From positions 5,289,312 to 5,353,311 of the forward strand of contig NW_023601322.1 in NCBI RefSeq assembly GCF_014898055.3: a stretch of DNA of 64,000 nucleotides, given 5' to 3'. Shown here piece by piece: positions 1 to 12,900 of the stretch. A program made the translations under genes and the position numbers. Within the stretch, counting starts at the first letter, position 1, and the number at the start of each line of letters is the position of its first letter. The notes below the pieces were generated by a model. That model ran no database searches. It was not told where the DNA came from and saw only the letters and a program-made list of their open reading frames with translations. The stretch is from Talpa occidentalis (taxonomy: Eukaryota > Chordata > Mammalia > Eulipotyphla > Talpidae).

Positions 1-279
1 GTATCAACAACATGTTCAATAATCGATTTACTCTAAATCCTGAGATTCTGTCTTAAAGTATTTCTCTAAGTTCAGATGACAGCTTCAGGGACCAAAACAG
101 CAGTATATTAAATAGCACTTACTTCAAAAATAATCAGAAAATAGAGGAAGAAGTTATCAAAACAAAACAAACCAAAAACAAACCACACACATCCTCCTAT
201 AATTAACGTCATACGAGGGAAAAATTACCAGGGGACTCTTTAGTTGGCCAAAATGCTTCCCCAGAGCCCACTCGCTGCC
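1..279. other. Upstream flank, no gene recognised
   Basis: AT-rich unique-looking sequence. In human the neighbouring gene on this side (CCDC102B) is divergent from TMX3, but no exon of it can be recognised here. Confidence 0.5.
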
Positions 280-310
280 ATCAGACAGATCTTGCAACCA
301 GTTGCAAGAA

Positions 311-369
311 TTCCCGGGAAATTCAGGAGGCCCCCCAAGATCCCCCCAATTTCCCCGGAAATTCAGGAG
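311..369. repeat. Spaced 19-bp direct repeat with TTC-N4-GAA cores
   Basis: TTCCCGGGAAATTCAGGAG (311-329) recurs with one change at 351-369, exactly 40 bp apart. Each unit holds a TTC-N4-GAA core (STAT6/BCL6-like spacing) and overlaps a partial NF-kB-like GGAAATTC. The binding roles are speculative. Confidence 0.55.
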
Positions 370-571
370 CAGGTTCCGAGTCCCGCCTCCCCAACACCTG
401 GGGCTCACGCGCAGGAGGGGGCGGCGAGCGGCAGGTGGCCGAGGGCCCCCACATCCACGCGCGGGGGGGAACAGCCAACCTCCCGGGAGCGCCCCCAGCC
501 CGCCCCCAGGGCGCCCCCACGCCGGGCTCCCACGCTCCCCGAGGCGGGCGGGCGCACCGAGGCGTCGACAC

Positions 572-677
572 CGCGCCTGCGCCCCGCGCCCGTGCCGCGC
601 TCCTGCGCCTGCGCCGCGGTCCGCGCATGCGCCCGAGCCCCGCTTCTGCGCCTGCGCCCGAGCCTCGCGCATGCGCC
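572..677. promoter_or_regulatory. Cluster of five NRF-1-like motifs
   Basis: Near-palindromic 12-mers of form YGCGCMTGCGCC occur at 572-583, 604-615, 622-633, 647-658 and 666-677, 180-290 bp upstream of the start codon. NRF-1 recognises GCGCATGCGC-type sites and is common at CpG-island promoters. The two sites at 622 and 666 carry the best core, CGCGCATGCGCC. Function is inferred. Confidence 0.7.
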
Positions 678-858
678 GCGCCGGAGGCGGCGGGTCCCGG
701 GAGGTGCGGGAGGCCGGCCTGCCCCGCCTCCGCCCTCGGCCCAGCGGCCCTTCCGCGCCTCGCGGCCCGGCTTCCCTTTCCGGGAGCGCAGGCGGCGGCC
801 GCCCGGGCGCGCTCTCTCCTCCTCGCAGAGCCGGCCCTCGCGGCTTCCCTGCGTGAGC

Positions 859-904
859 ATGGCGGCTCGGGGGCGCGGGGCCGCCCTGCGACTCTGCGCC
901 ACAG
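859..904 (+). CDS. TMX3: TMX3 coding exon 1 (residues 1-15 plus first base of codon 16)
   Basis: It starts at an ATG with A at -3 and G at +4, a strong Kozak context, and encodes MAARGRGAALRLCAT. LRLCAT matches human TMX3; the preceding residues are diverged. The donor is GTGAGG and the phase is 1. The frame stays open upstream to about 244, so no 5' in-frame stop confirms the start. The signal-peptide logic and family register support this ATG. Confidence 0.93.
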
Positions 905-3900
905 GTGAGGCCGGCGGGGCGCGCGGGCGCGGGGCCCTCCCGGGGGGCGCGCCGGGTGGGGCGGCTGCGGGTCCGCCTGTGCCTCCTCCCCGCGCCGGGG
1001 CTCCCCCCGCCGGCGGACGCGGCGAGGCTGCTCGGCGGCTGCGCGGAGACCCGGGCCCGGCGGGAGGCCCGGTCCAGGCGGAGAGCCGGTCAGGTGGGAG
1101 GCCCGGTCCATGGGGGGAGGTCCGGCCCAGGTGGGAGACCCGGTCAGGTGGGAGGCCGGGTCTGGGAGGCCCGGTACCGGCGGGAGGTCCGGTCCAGGGG
1201 GGAGACTCGGTCAGGTGGGAGGCCCGGTCCAGAGGGGGTCCGGCCATGGTGGGAGATCCGGTCAGGTGGGAGGCCCGGTCTAGGGGGAAGGTCCGGTCCA
1301 GGCGGGCGACCCGGTCTAGGGGGAGGCTCGGTCCAGCGGGAGGTCCGGTCCAGGCGGGAGATCCGGTGCAGGCGGAGACCCGGTCCCGGCGGGAGGTCCG
1401 GTCCGGGCGGGAGACCCGGTCAGGTGGGAGGTCTGGTCCAGGCAGGAGACCCGGTGCAGGCGGAGACCCGGTCCAGACGGGAGGTCCAGTCCCGGCGGGA
1501 GACCTGGTCCCTGCGGGAGACCCGGTTCAGGCTGAGGCCAGGTCAGGTGGGAGGCCCGGTCCAGGCGGGAGGTCCGGTCCAGGCGGGAGGCCCGCGCCCC
1601 CGTCCCGGGTGGCAGGAAGGCCAGGGGCGCCCACTCCACGGCCCCGAAGGATGCCGCCCTCCAGCTTGGGGCCACATCTCATAGGCCTTAGGGTCTGAGT
1701 CGTCTTTGGCGAATATTAACCCACCCGGGAGCTAAGAGCGATGGCCAAGGACAGATGATGGTCAGGCCCCCGGGGTGGGAGGTGGGAGGTCACCTGAGTG
1801 TGTAGCGCTCCTCCCGGTACCATCTTCGGGTACCCTGGTTCTCATTATGGTGTGTTCACTTGGACTCAGCAACTCTGTAGTCGCCCCATGAGCCAGGTGC
1901 TGGGCTGTAGGGAGAATCCTGGTGTAGCTCTGTCCACGTGGAGAAACTGTTAGTATGTGAATTGCACTTGGCGTTTATAACTGAGGCGATAACTGGCTGC
2001 TAGTGAAAGAGGAACGCTGCAGAAGAACCATATTCTTTATGTATTCGGAAAGGGTGGAATAGTAACGAGGAAGAAGAGGTTGAGAGTAATAAGCATGTTG
2101 CAAAAGGACCTCTGGCTGAGATCTGCTGTCCCACAGACACCTTGCCTGTCACAGTATGGCTGCATGCGAAAAAAATATTTATTCAACTTAGGAGCTGTTT
2201 AGGCTGTTGCATCATTTGTGCCTTGGAGTGAATCATGACGCATTTTTTGTAGGTTGCAAAAATCAGAAACATTTCATAGGTGACTAAGCATGTAGTCCAA
2301 GCCAAGTGGTAAATGGGTATTTACAGTGGAGGCTACAATTTTCTTTTTCTTTTTCCCAGTTATTTTGCTTGATATGGTGCTCAGTAAAGGATTTGTAGAA
2401 GATTTGGATGAATCGTGAGTATATGTATTTTTAAATAGTATCTTAATTTCTTCCAACTCTGATGTTAATCTGAGTATTTGCATGAATCTAATCATAAAGA
2501 GTCTGTAATGAGAGACGCTTACATAGCACTAATTTCGCCCCAGGAGCTGGCCTAAGTGCTGTATTCCTGCAGAAACGGGGTTGTGCACAAGAGTTTGAGA
2601 AAAGGAGGTCATTTCTTCTATGTTCTGTTTGATCATCACTTTGACAATTTTTTTCTGCTTTTAATCCAGTGGCTGCTGGATTTAAGTAACTGCAATATTT
2701 TGTCTTTGTGGAACCATAGTAGTGTTAAACCCAAGACCTTGCTTATTGTAGGTGAGGAGTCCTGTTCCAGACCAAAAGCTGGGCATGATCTTTCAGGCCC
2801 GACTATAAAATTGCAAGACTTTTCTTGGCAGACTCAGAGGGGAAGCTGGCCTCCCCACACCAGCCTGCACTGCGTCTCTGGAGGGAGTGGTAGTCATGGA
2901 CTCCAGCCCTTTGGGCCAGGCACGCTCACGTGTGTTTCGCATCTCTGGCCGCTTGCCTCTCTTTGAAGTTCTCCTTGTTGGGGGCTTCACCTCAGGCATT
3001 GCTGAGCCCTTATGGAGGGGCTCAGACTCAGTACTTTTCCACTCCTAGTCCTTTTCCCTCTCCCTTCCTCTGCCCACAGCCAGCCAAGAGGTCTTCGGTT
3101 CACTGCTTCTCAGCAGTGAGATGAAGTCCTCTGCTCTGTGTCCACCTGGCCCTCGCCTGGTGGGCCAGGGCAAAATGGAACTCTGTTCTTTTTGCAAAAA
3201 TGGAACTCTGAGCAACTGGCATCTTTTTTTTTTTTTTTTAACCTCTTTACTTGCATTGTTGCATTAAAAGTGAGGTCTTGGTTGTCAGAGTTTGGCTCGT
3301 TGTCTTAAAACCACCTCTACAGGGCACAATCAGTGCACTCCAGGGCGGTCATCGAGGAGGAGCTAAAAGCACCAGAGTTCTGTGGGTGCTTCCCCGCCAT
3401 GTTAATGTTTTACAAAGCTGTCCACATTTCCCCCCCTCTCTGCTGTTAAGGGGTAGGCTATAGTATGGAGAAAAAAAGAAAAAAAAACCTCCTGGAGGGG
3501 AGCACTGTGTTTCTTCTGCATCCATGACAACTACCTAAGGGGATGATACAAGGACACAGCCCAACAAGTATTGGACGCCGTGGGGATTCACAAGTGCCAC
3601 ACTGCCAGACCTTTGCCACAGGCAAGAATCTGGTACCGGACTGAATTCCTGGGCATGAGCTGGGAAGCAGTACTACATTGAGTTCCCGAAAAGATTATTA
3701 CCAAGCTCTTGGACCTTTCCGACCAAAAAAAAAAGGAAAAGAAGACTCAGGAATTGGTGGGCCTGTTTGGCAACTGATGCTGTCATGAAACACGTGGAGA
3801 TCTTGATGTCACCCACCTGCAAGGTTACCAGAAAAGCTGCTGCTTTGAGTGGGGTCCCAACAAAGAGGGTATCCTGGAAGCCCCCAACAGAACACCAGAG

Positions 3901-6900
3901 CTCCCTTTTCCTGGGTCCTGCTGATCCACACCTCCATTTGATGTACATGTCTAAGCAACAGAACCGTTCTCTCATTGGTGTCTGTCGCAGAGGGTTAATC
4001 TCCCAGGCCAGCAAGGACCTGTAAGCGCCCCAAGTTGGCTGAAAGATACACGCCCCTTGAGAGGCAATTAATGGCCTGTTGTTGGAACTTGGTGAATGAT
4101 ACAAGGGCGCAGCCTTGAGTGTAGTATGAGGTTCATGAGCTGAAACCCCAGTCACGCTGAAGGAGACTTGGCTTTCACCAGGCACATAAAGGAGCTGCAT
4201 AGCGGACAGCTGGGTGCAGTGTTGACAACTAGTTGACTGTCCAGTTCCTCTACCTCCTACTCCTCACTTCACCCCAGCAAATGAACCCTCCTGTATTTTC
4301 ACTGATCCATGGACTGCCACTCATGGCGTGGCCATTAGTTGTGCACCCCCTGGGGAGAGGAGCCTTTGGATGGAGATCAGTTCTCCTAATAAACATTTGT
4401 CACCTATGCGGATGCTCACCAGAAAGGCCTGGTGTCGACAAAGGGGATCTCAACCAACACACATGTCACCCTTGCCGGCTTCCTACAGAAACTGACAAGC
4501 AGACATGTAACTGATTATCTCCCGGGTCCACAAGAGGCTGACCCACAGAAATTTAGGCACCATCCTGGACTGGATTGGCATGCACAGATGCCAGTGTTGG
4601 GGGAGTACACCAGAACTGCATGGGGAAAGTTGTCCAACTGATCAGACCCTAGTCCACATAAAAAGTGTTGCCTAGAAACATGTTCCTTTAAGTTGGGGGC
4701 CAGGACAGTCTCAGCAGATGGAACACATTGGGCCTCTCATCCTGTCTATCATCTTTTCTTGAGTCTTGATTATAATTGACACTCTCTGAGTTTGGCCTAG
4801 TCACTCCCATTTGATCCATTAACCCAGGCCTCACTATTCAGGTCCGATGCCACATTTGTTTCCTGTTCAGGTCCTTGAGAGCTGGCACTGCATCTTGTAA
4901 CAGGCCTGGATTTGTGGCTCAGGCTCAGACTACTTGTCAGTGGACACAGTCATGTAGCATACAACAGACTCCATGTCCTGTATCACTCCTTATCCCCTGG
5001 GGTGGTTGAACATTTTAATGAATAATTGAAGTACAGGCTTCATCAGCTGATGGGATGGTGTAAGATTACCCCAGGCAAGCGGTTGGGGTCTCAGGGCAGC
5101 ATTTTTCCAGTTAGGTACTTCTTTTTAGCACTGCGTGTTTGACCAGGTGGTCTGCTCCCCTCCTTCACCTGCATACCCTCTTACAGTTGCTCTGTTCTCC
5201 CTGGGAGACCCTGGATTCCATAGCTTTACCTTTTCCAAAGACTCAGATCAGTGCGAGATGAGAATGGCTGTTAAACATCAAGGAGTGGAAACCAGTAATC
5301 TCCATTTTCCACTGGGTGCAGCGTTTACGGGTGTCTAGTTCCGCCACTTCAGGTGGCTGAGCCTCTTTGCCTGGGTTTCCCCCCAGGACAGATGTCAGCA
5401 TATAGGATAGAACTCTACTAAACACCGGGGAGCAAAGCCGGGAGATTTGGGTTCACCAGCCTAGGGGATTGGTAGGGTGCTCCCGCTCCCTGTAGTACAG
5501 TTCAGACTGGCACAGTTGGATAAACCTGAGCACCTTTGGATCTAAGAGCTCAGACGTGGGGATTTGCTCTGCATTATTTGTAGGTTTAAGAGTTTTATTT
5601 AAATATCCCTCGAGAGAACTTTCGTCATTTATCCAATATAGACTGAATTAGGTCACTGTGCTGGACATTAGAAGATGAAACAAACATGACAAGAAAAAAA
5701 TAGGTGAGATTGTTTTCTGACTGAGGAATTTAAAAAGGCACGAAGTAAGCAGTGCTTCTAGCTGGAAAGGACTTGACCATGAATGATGTAGGAAGTCGGA
5801 TAAACATTGTGAACCTAGCTGTGATGTCAGTAGATGCCATAGTTTGATTAGAAAGATAAGTTGGAGCCAGATAAGTGTGGGGATTTGTACTTTTCTTTTG
5901 TAGGTGGTGAAAGTGGGCCTAGAAGGTGCCAACTAAGAGGAAAGTGATCCTGATTACAACTTAGGGAGATTGTGTGGCCACAGGGTGTTGTGTCATGGTT
6001 CTCAAAGCACCCCACTGATCAGTACTGACTAGGAGCTCACACAGTAATTGACTCAGCCTGCAGGCAGAGCTATAGCTCCGAGGTGTTACAGTGAAAGGAC
6101 ACAAGGCACCCTCAGCAAAGGGGGGTTAGCACGTGGGGTGAATTCTGGGGGAATCCGGAAGCAAGTTTCCAAGCAGAATACCAAAGGACGAGTTTAATTC
6201 CTCCATGGGGGGCAGTGTGAAGTGTCATCTACCAGAGAAGTTCCTTAGAGACTCAGTGCCCAGGGATTTTATTGGCATTCTTGTAAGCACCCTTCTGCCT
6301 CTTCTGTACCAAAATTTCAGACTCCTAGAAGGAAAGCAGCTGTTTTTTTGTAAAACTGTGTTGTTTGCATGCATCACATAGGAATACTGAGCTTATCAAA
6401 AAATGGTGTGGGCGCTCTTTGAAGTTCAAGATCCCAAATGAAAACCAAGAAGCAGTCTTGCGAAGCAGACCTCTCTCAGGACAGCAGCCCCGGCCTGCGC
6501 CGTCACTTGTCTCGCGCAGGTGTAAAGGGAACAGAGGCACATGGTTGTGTTTCAGCCAAGTAACAATTTTTTAGATTCTTTACTCCTACTTTTATGAGTT
6601 CTTTACTTTCATTAAGATGTTTAATGATTAAGATTTAGAGATCACTGAGTACAAATTTTACGTGAGATTTTATTGAAGAATTTGTTCCGGGCTCTCATAT
6701 ACATCAACTTACCATCCCTAGTTATTCTATTCAGTTGTGAAGTGAAACAAACATACAAGCAAAGATTGATTTTCTTTTTGTTTTCTAGGTTTAAAGAGAA
6801 TCGAAAAGATGATATTTGGCTTGTAGATGTGAGTATGTAAATTTTTGTATTAATTAGCTTTTCCTACCAATTTAGTATTTCTCTGTTCTCCACCCAAATA

Positions 6901-9900
6901 TGACAGTATGTCATTGTACTGTATGTCATTCAATTTTTTTTTTAGTTTTTTTTTTTTCTTTCTTTTTATATTAAAGTGAACCTCAGGAGCCAAAACCGTT
7001 TCCTGGTGGTGGAATCTGGTTTTGACGAGGCTGACATGTGGCTTGTGTCTGAGGGAGGTTATGGCCTCTGATTTCACCGCAGATTCCTCCTTGTTTCTTC
7101 GTGTTCCCCAGAGATCGAGCGTGTTAAAACTGCTTGGCAATCAAAATCATATATTCACCTTCTGTCCTCATTTTCAAGTTCGGGACATGTTTAAGGGGAT
7201 TTGTTTTAACGTGTCTCAGTGAAAAGGTAGAGTGTCAGCAAAATGGAAGCAAAGAGAGTGGCGGAGCTGGCAATTTCTGAAGCTCAGGATGTGGGGGGTG
7301 AGCTCCCCTTAAGTGTTTTTCCTTTAGTATATGTTTGAACACTTCAATATAATGCTCAAGAATAGATAAATTTTGTTCCATAAAAAATACAACAAGCTGT
7401 TTGTTACACTATTTAACTAGGAGGACCTAAGTAACCACCCCAGCTATCTGGTGGTTAGAAAGAAGAAAGAAACTCTGGTTTTGGTTAATCACCTGGTTTG
7501 TTCCTGTGCCAAACCCCTCATCTCAGTGACCTCACCTGTTCCCCATGCGTTACCCTTAAAGTAGCCAAGGCACCTGCTGTGTTGGAACCCTTATACTAGA
7601 AACAGTGTCTATCATTTACATGTCAGAGTATGCACGTGGTGTGTATTTGATGGTTTCACTTTACGTATGACAGAGAACGATGTTTTTATTGTAAACCACA
7701 TGTCTATTTTGAAAAGCTATCAGGCATTATGTTCTTTAAAGTAAACTTGAAGTGTTAGTGTTGAGGAATATGCTGGGTATTAATCTGGCTCTGTGTGTGT
7801 GTTATCTGTTAAGTGACCACTTTAAAAATTATACGTGCATGTCTGTACTTCTGAAAGAGACTATTAGAAGATCATTTAAAGTGACTATTTTAAAATTAAG
7901 ATTATGTCCACAATAGTGGTTGTCTTTTTATTTTATTTTTTTTTTTTTTGAACAAGTTTTATGCACCGTGGTGTGGCCATTGTAAAAAACTGGAACCGAT
8001 TTGGAATGAAGTTGGTCTTGAGATGAAAAGCATTGGGTCGCCAGTTAAAGTTGGAAAGATGGATGCTACTTCCTATTCTAGTAAGCATTACTCAGTTTAT
8101 CATTTTTACTGTTCTTGTCATGAAGATGTTTTAATTACTGATGCAGTATTCAAGGTAGGAGGAAAATGTATTTTTTTTACTCATGTAAAATTAAAGTTAT
8201 CTTAATAATTCAAGACTCTTGTTGACTAAATTACCCATTGAATGTGTAAAATGAAATATATGGTAAATTCATGCGTGACATGATGTGTAAGCTATTATTC
8301 CTTCTTTGAACATACTTAAGGTAACGTGTTCATCTGAGGCAGCTATAGAAACTGGAATGTGAAACCGTTGATTTTGCTGTGTGAATTAATAATGAGAGTT
8401 TGTTGTCTGAGTTGCCTGACGTGGCACTGATAGGGGAGTAAACGGGACTTGGAGAATAGGCTAAGATAATTGCGAGTGAAGAAGACTAGAGCAGAATCAT
8501 GGAGTTGAAAGTGAGTTTAAATGGTGTATACTGGAGAATAGAATGTCTTAAAGCCGAGGTTGGCAAACTGTGGTTCATGGATGGGTTTGGGCTCCACACC
8601 TGCTGTTGTAAAAGGAGCAGTCTTGGAACCCAGCTGTCCTCCCCTGCTGACTATTGTCTGTGGCTGTTTTTGTGCCAGTGGCCGAGTGGAGCAGTTGTAA
8701 CAGACACTGTGAGTCACAGTCGCTGTTAGACCCTTTACAGAAAAAGTTTACCTACATCTCTCTTAAAGGATGTGGGAATAGAAGAACTTAAGTTTAGAGT
8801 CGTTCCAGGCATTGTGAAGTCTGGAAAGAGCAGCCTGCTGCAGACCGCAGGCCTGGATTCACACCCGTTGGGTGGCATTTGGGGAGTTTCTTGACATCTC
8901 TAAGCTCTACTTTGGAAGTGTTTGATCTAGAGCTGTTTTCTTTGATTGTTTTGAGATGTAAATTACGTACCACATGTGAAGTCCCTTGTTGTTTTCAATT
9001 AATGTAGTTTCTGTTTCCTTTAATTTTTATAAAGAAAGTGAGGTATGTAAGGTATATTTTTAGGAAAACAGCCTTGTACTCTGGACGCAGTTGTCTATGG
9101 AGCAAGACAAACGTGTTTTACTTACAGCTCTGCCTCCACGTCCTGCTTATGTGGCTTTGGGGAAGTGCACAGTCTCTTTTTATGTCAGTTTCTACACCTG
9201 TGGACAGGAGGGTGATAATCCTCATGGTTGTGAGGATAAATTATTTCATATTAATATTTCATATTTTTTGTATTTAATGTTTCATATTAAAAACACAAGG
9301 TGATAAGGGGTAATGCCAGATTTTAGGGCCTCCCAGGCCAAAGTGTTTTAGATTCTATTAGTTGCCACTGGGAGGTGATACAGTGTTTTGAAAATGTGCA
9401 TCACTCCGTGAACATGCTTACAGCAGCAGCGTGTAGGGTGGAGAGGAAGAACACTCAGAGACAGGAGATCATCATCGTGGACTTTCGTGTGCATCCGCCA
9501 CAGCACGCTGGAGCCCAGACTCTGCTTGTGGGAGTAAAGAGGAGGCAGTGACTTATATTTTCAAGGATGAAATCACAGATGTGACGGATTGGCACTGGAA
9601 CATAAAGAACAATAGAAAACAATATAATTTTTTTTTTTTTTTTTTTAAGATTTATTTATTTATTTATTTATACAAGCACTGGGTACAGTCAGCAGCACGG
9701 GAGGGTGAGAGAAATCACCAGAGCCAGAGTGGGGAGCAGAACAGGCAGAAGGACGAAGTACACTGCTGAGGGGAGCAGCGGGCGGCAGGAGAGGTCTGCG
9801 CGCCATGTGGGACCCTCCTCTGGTGGCCGGGAAGCAGCCGGGGATTGAACCGGCGCGACAGAGGCCGCGGGCAGCTTCGCAACCCAGCGCTCAACCACTG

Positions 9901-12900
9901 CGCCACCGGGGAGGCCCAGAAAACAATATAATTCTTAGAGTAGTTTTTGAACTGTACTACCACTGGCTAAATGGGAAAGATGGTAAATTTAAATTTTTTT
10001 TAAAGATATATTTATTCATGCATACAAGAACTGGGGTACAGGTCAGTAGTGCGGGAGGGTGAGAAGATTCACCAGAGACAGAGCGGGGAACGGGACAGGC
10101 AGACTGACTGAAATACACTGCAGAGGGAAGCAGCAGGCAAGACAGGAGAGGTCTGCTGTGCCATGTGGTGATCTCCCAGGCCAGCCGGGATCAAACCCGC
10201 ACCGCAGAAAGCTTCACAGTGCTGCGCTCAACTGCCTGCGCTACCAGGGAGGCCCAGTTTTTGTTTTGTATTGATGTTAGCAGCTGTTTGGAATTTGTGC
10301 TCTTTTGCTTTATTGATGCTTGGAAATAGGGAACAAGGAGATGAGCTGTGAAGCTGGAATTGAGCCCCATAGTTGGATTGTTGAAACTCTCAAGAAGAGC
10401 TGCATGGCAGAAAGATTTTGTACAGAGAGGATAATGTGCTTGAGTTGATATTTCTTGAAATAAGCTTTTTAGAACAATGTTCGAGAAATTGATGCTGCCA
10501 GCTCTTGCTCATGAACGCGAGTTCTTGTTTTAGGCCTATCTGTTGGTTAGACACGCACGCCCCTGCTTCCTCACAGGAGTCATCCAGATCCGGTGCGGAG
10601 CCTTTTACTCACTGCTGTTTGTCAAGTTCAGTCCTCATTTCTCTAGATTAAAGAAAGAACAAAAGCAAATCCTTTCAGTCCTGGAAATGCAGGAGAAAGA
10701 GGCCCAAACCAGCAAATGCAGTAAAATCCAAAGTGACAAATACTTGTGATCACCTCAGCCATTTAAAGGAGTAATAGTGTATAAAGGAGTATAAGGGAAT
10801 AGTGTATAAAGGAGTATAAAGGGAAAATAATGAAAAAACAGTAAAAATAGAAAAGGAAAAATAGTACCTCTATACATCAGCCAGATCGTAAAGGCGAGCC
10901 ATTCGTGTGATGAATCATTCATGTGGTAACAGTTTATATTAAGTCAAAAATTGTTTTTATAGTATCTAATTCATTAGTTTATTATTCTGTATTTATTAAA
11001 CATCCCTGTGTGCCACTGTTAGGGGGTACTGTGTTAGGGAGAAAATAGCCAAGACTTTTTGTCTCAGTAGCTTAGAGAAGAAAGTGTTTTAAATGTCGTG
11101 ATTAAAAAACAATATTACTTTTTTCCAAATTATCTGTTGGGGTAAAGTAGGTTTACATATACGAATCTTTTCCTGGGGTCACAGGTTCCAATCTCTGCGA
11201 GCGTGTACTTCACTTCACCCCACCCCACCCACTCCCCCACGTGCACCTCATCGCCCGCCATCTCTAGTCACCTCAGTTTTACAGCCAGATGTTAGAAAAC
11301 CACTTCTCTTTGGGAAAAGGGAAAGGGAAAATGGTGTGTACTGCACACTGTCCTCTACAGGTACCTCATTCCCTGAGCTCCTCCCCCTCCCCCAGGCTGT
11401 ACCCCAACCTCATGGCCATGTAAACCTTTTACTATTACTACTGGGATCATCCAAGCAATGTTTGCTGAAAAAAATTATTCTTCTGTGGAAAACATGTGGC
11501 CTCAGCGTTCATTCATTCTGCAGCTATTTAAAGCTAACCCTCTGTCAGGGTGTGCCAGGCACACTTTGGTGAGCAAAACAGGCAGAACTTTTAATTCTTT
11601 TATTTATGTATAGTGGGGATTGCCAGACAATATCCAATAAGCATAACTGAGTTTTCTGGGGTTAGTGTTTGGTGTCAGTGATGAATATACTTTGTACTTT
11701 ATTACAGAATCAAGGAGGTTTTTTTTTTTAATGTGTTTTACGGAGCAAAACATGTCACCTCCCTCTTTTTAAAAAAAGTTGACAAGGTTTCAGAAGCTGC
11801 TATCTAGAAAATACAAATTCATTTTTGGTATATAATTCTTAAAGCTGCCCTGAATACTTCAAGATAGCTCAAGTACAGGCATTTTATTCCCCGAGTAGAA
11901 CTTAAACAGGCAAAGAAATGGAATGTTTCTCTAAGCGGGCCGCTGTCGCTGTTCTCTGACTGTGGAACACCGAAGGGTGGGCTGCCTGCTGGAGCTCTGA
12001 GCCCCCAGGCCTTCCTCAGGCGCTCCCGCATCAGTGTCCTCACCTGCCTGCGGACTAGACTGCCTGCTGCGCCCCATGGAACCTCAGGCTACTCCAGCCA
12101 AAGGATTGTCTTTGAGACAGAGAGTGTCTCATGAGTGTCAAGAGAATTGGTATTTTTCATCCTGCCCATGTGTTTGAAATTATGCCAAAAATTACTCTAT
12201 GTTTGGTTTCCACTGTAATCAAATAGTTTGAAAATTATACTGTCAAGTATAAGTTTATATATATATATGCAGCTCTCTTTGTGCATATCCCTTTAAAAAT
12301 GAGCACTAAATTGCTTGCCATTCAGCAGTTTAAATCGGTAGGGTCTTACCTGTAATGATTTCTGTAGTGAAATTTTGTCCATTTCTCAACCTTAGTGAGG
12401 TCACATTTACCTCTCTTGGTAGGGGAACATGCAGTGGCATTTGGTCAGAAACACTCTGTGGCGCCAGTGTTCCTGAGCGCTGTAGGATGCTGAGCTGCAT
12501 CCCTGGGAATGTGGGGGAGCAGCAGCAGAGAAGTTAAGAAACTCCCCTGAAATTGCATAAATACTAATTGGCAGCCTTGGGCCCCGCACCCTTGTCCTGA
12601 CATGTCTGTGATACACGCTTGTTGTGTGTGTGTGTGAATTGCACAGCCCTTTTCATCTGGGAACCTGTATTTGAAGTTTTAGGAGTAGGTGGTATTACAC
12701 ACCTCCATCATACAGGTGTGACAGCTGAGGTCAAGGAAATGAAGGGCTAGAATTGGGATTTTTTTTCCCTCCCTGAAGTTTGAGGACCACAGCATCAGGC
12801 TATAAAAATGCCACCACTTAGTTTCTTCCTGATTGGGTTTTTCCTTTATTTGATTTGAGAATAAATAAATGTTATGATAAATTTTAAAGGTTTAGCTCAT

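Larger units (their letters stand above)
280..1690. promoter_or_regulatory. CpG island spanning the TMX3 promoter, first exon and early intron 1
   Basis: GC content and CpG frequency rise sharply at about 280 and fall after about 1690. No TATA box is visible, so a dispersed CpG-island promoter is likely, and divergent transcription is possible. The whole stretch is open in several frames on both strands only because stop codons are rare in GC-rich DNA. Confidence 0.9.

Noticed and set aside
244..1698. Long overlapping ORFs on both strands in the CpG island
   Set aside because: They reflect stop-poor GC-rich DNA and an 18-bp repeat with length divisible by three. Only the 859-904 segment is supported as coding.
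7948..8205. Single-exon ORF containing FYAPWCGHC
   Set aside because: It is TMX3 exon 4 read through its GTAAGC donor, not an independent small thioredoxin gene.
9630..9917. tRNA gene candidates at SINE heads
   Set aside because: The heads are diverged tRNA-derived promoters within SINEs; no complete cloverleaf or anticodon arm is evident.
12455..12500. Possible hAT fragment (ctgtaggatgctgagctgca)
   Set aside because: Only about 45 bp resemble a MER-type element, with no terminal repeats seen.
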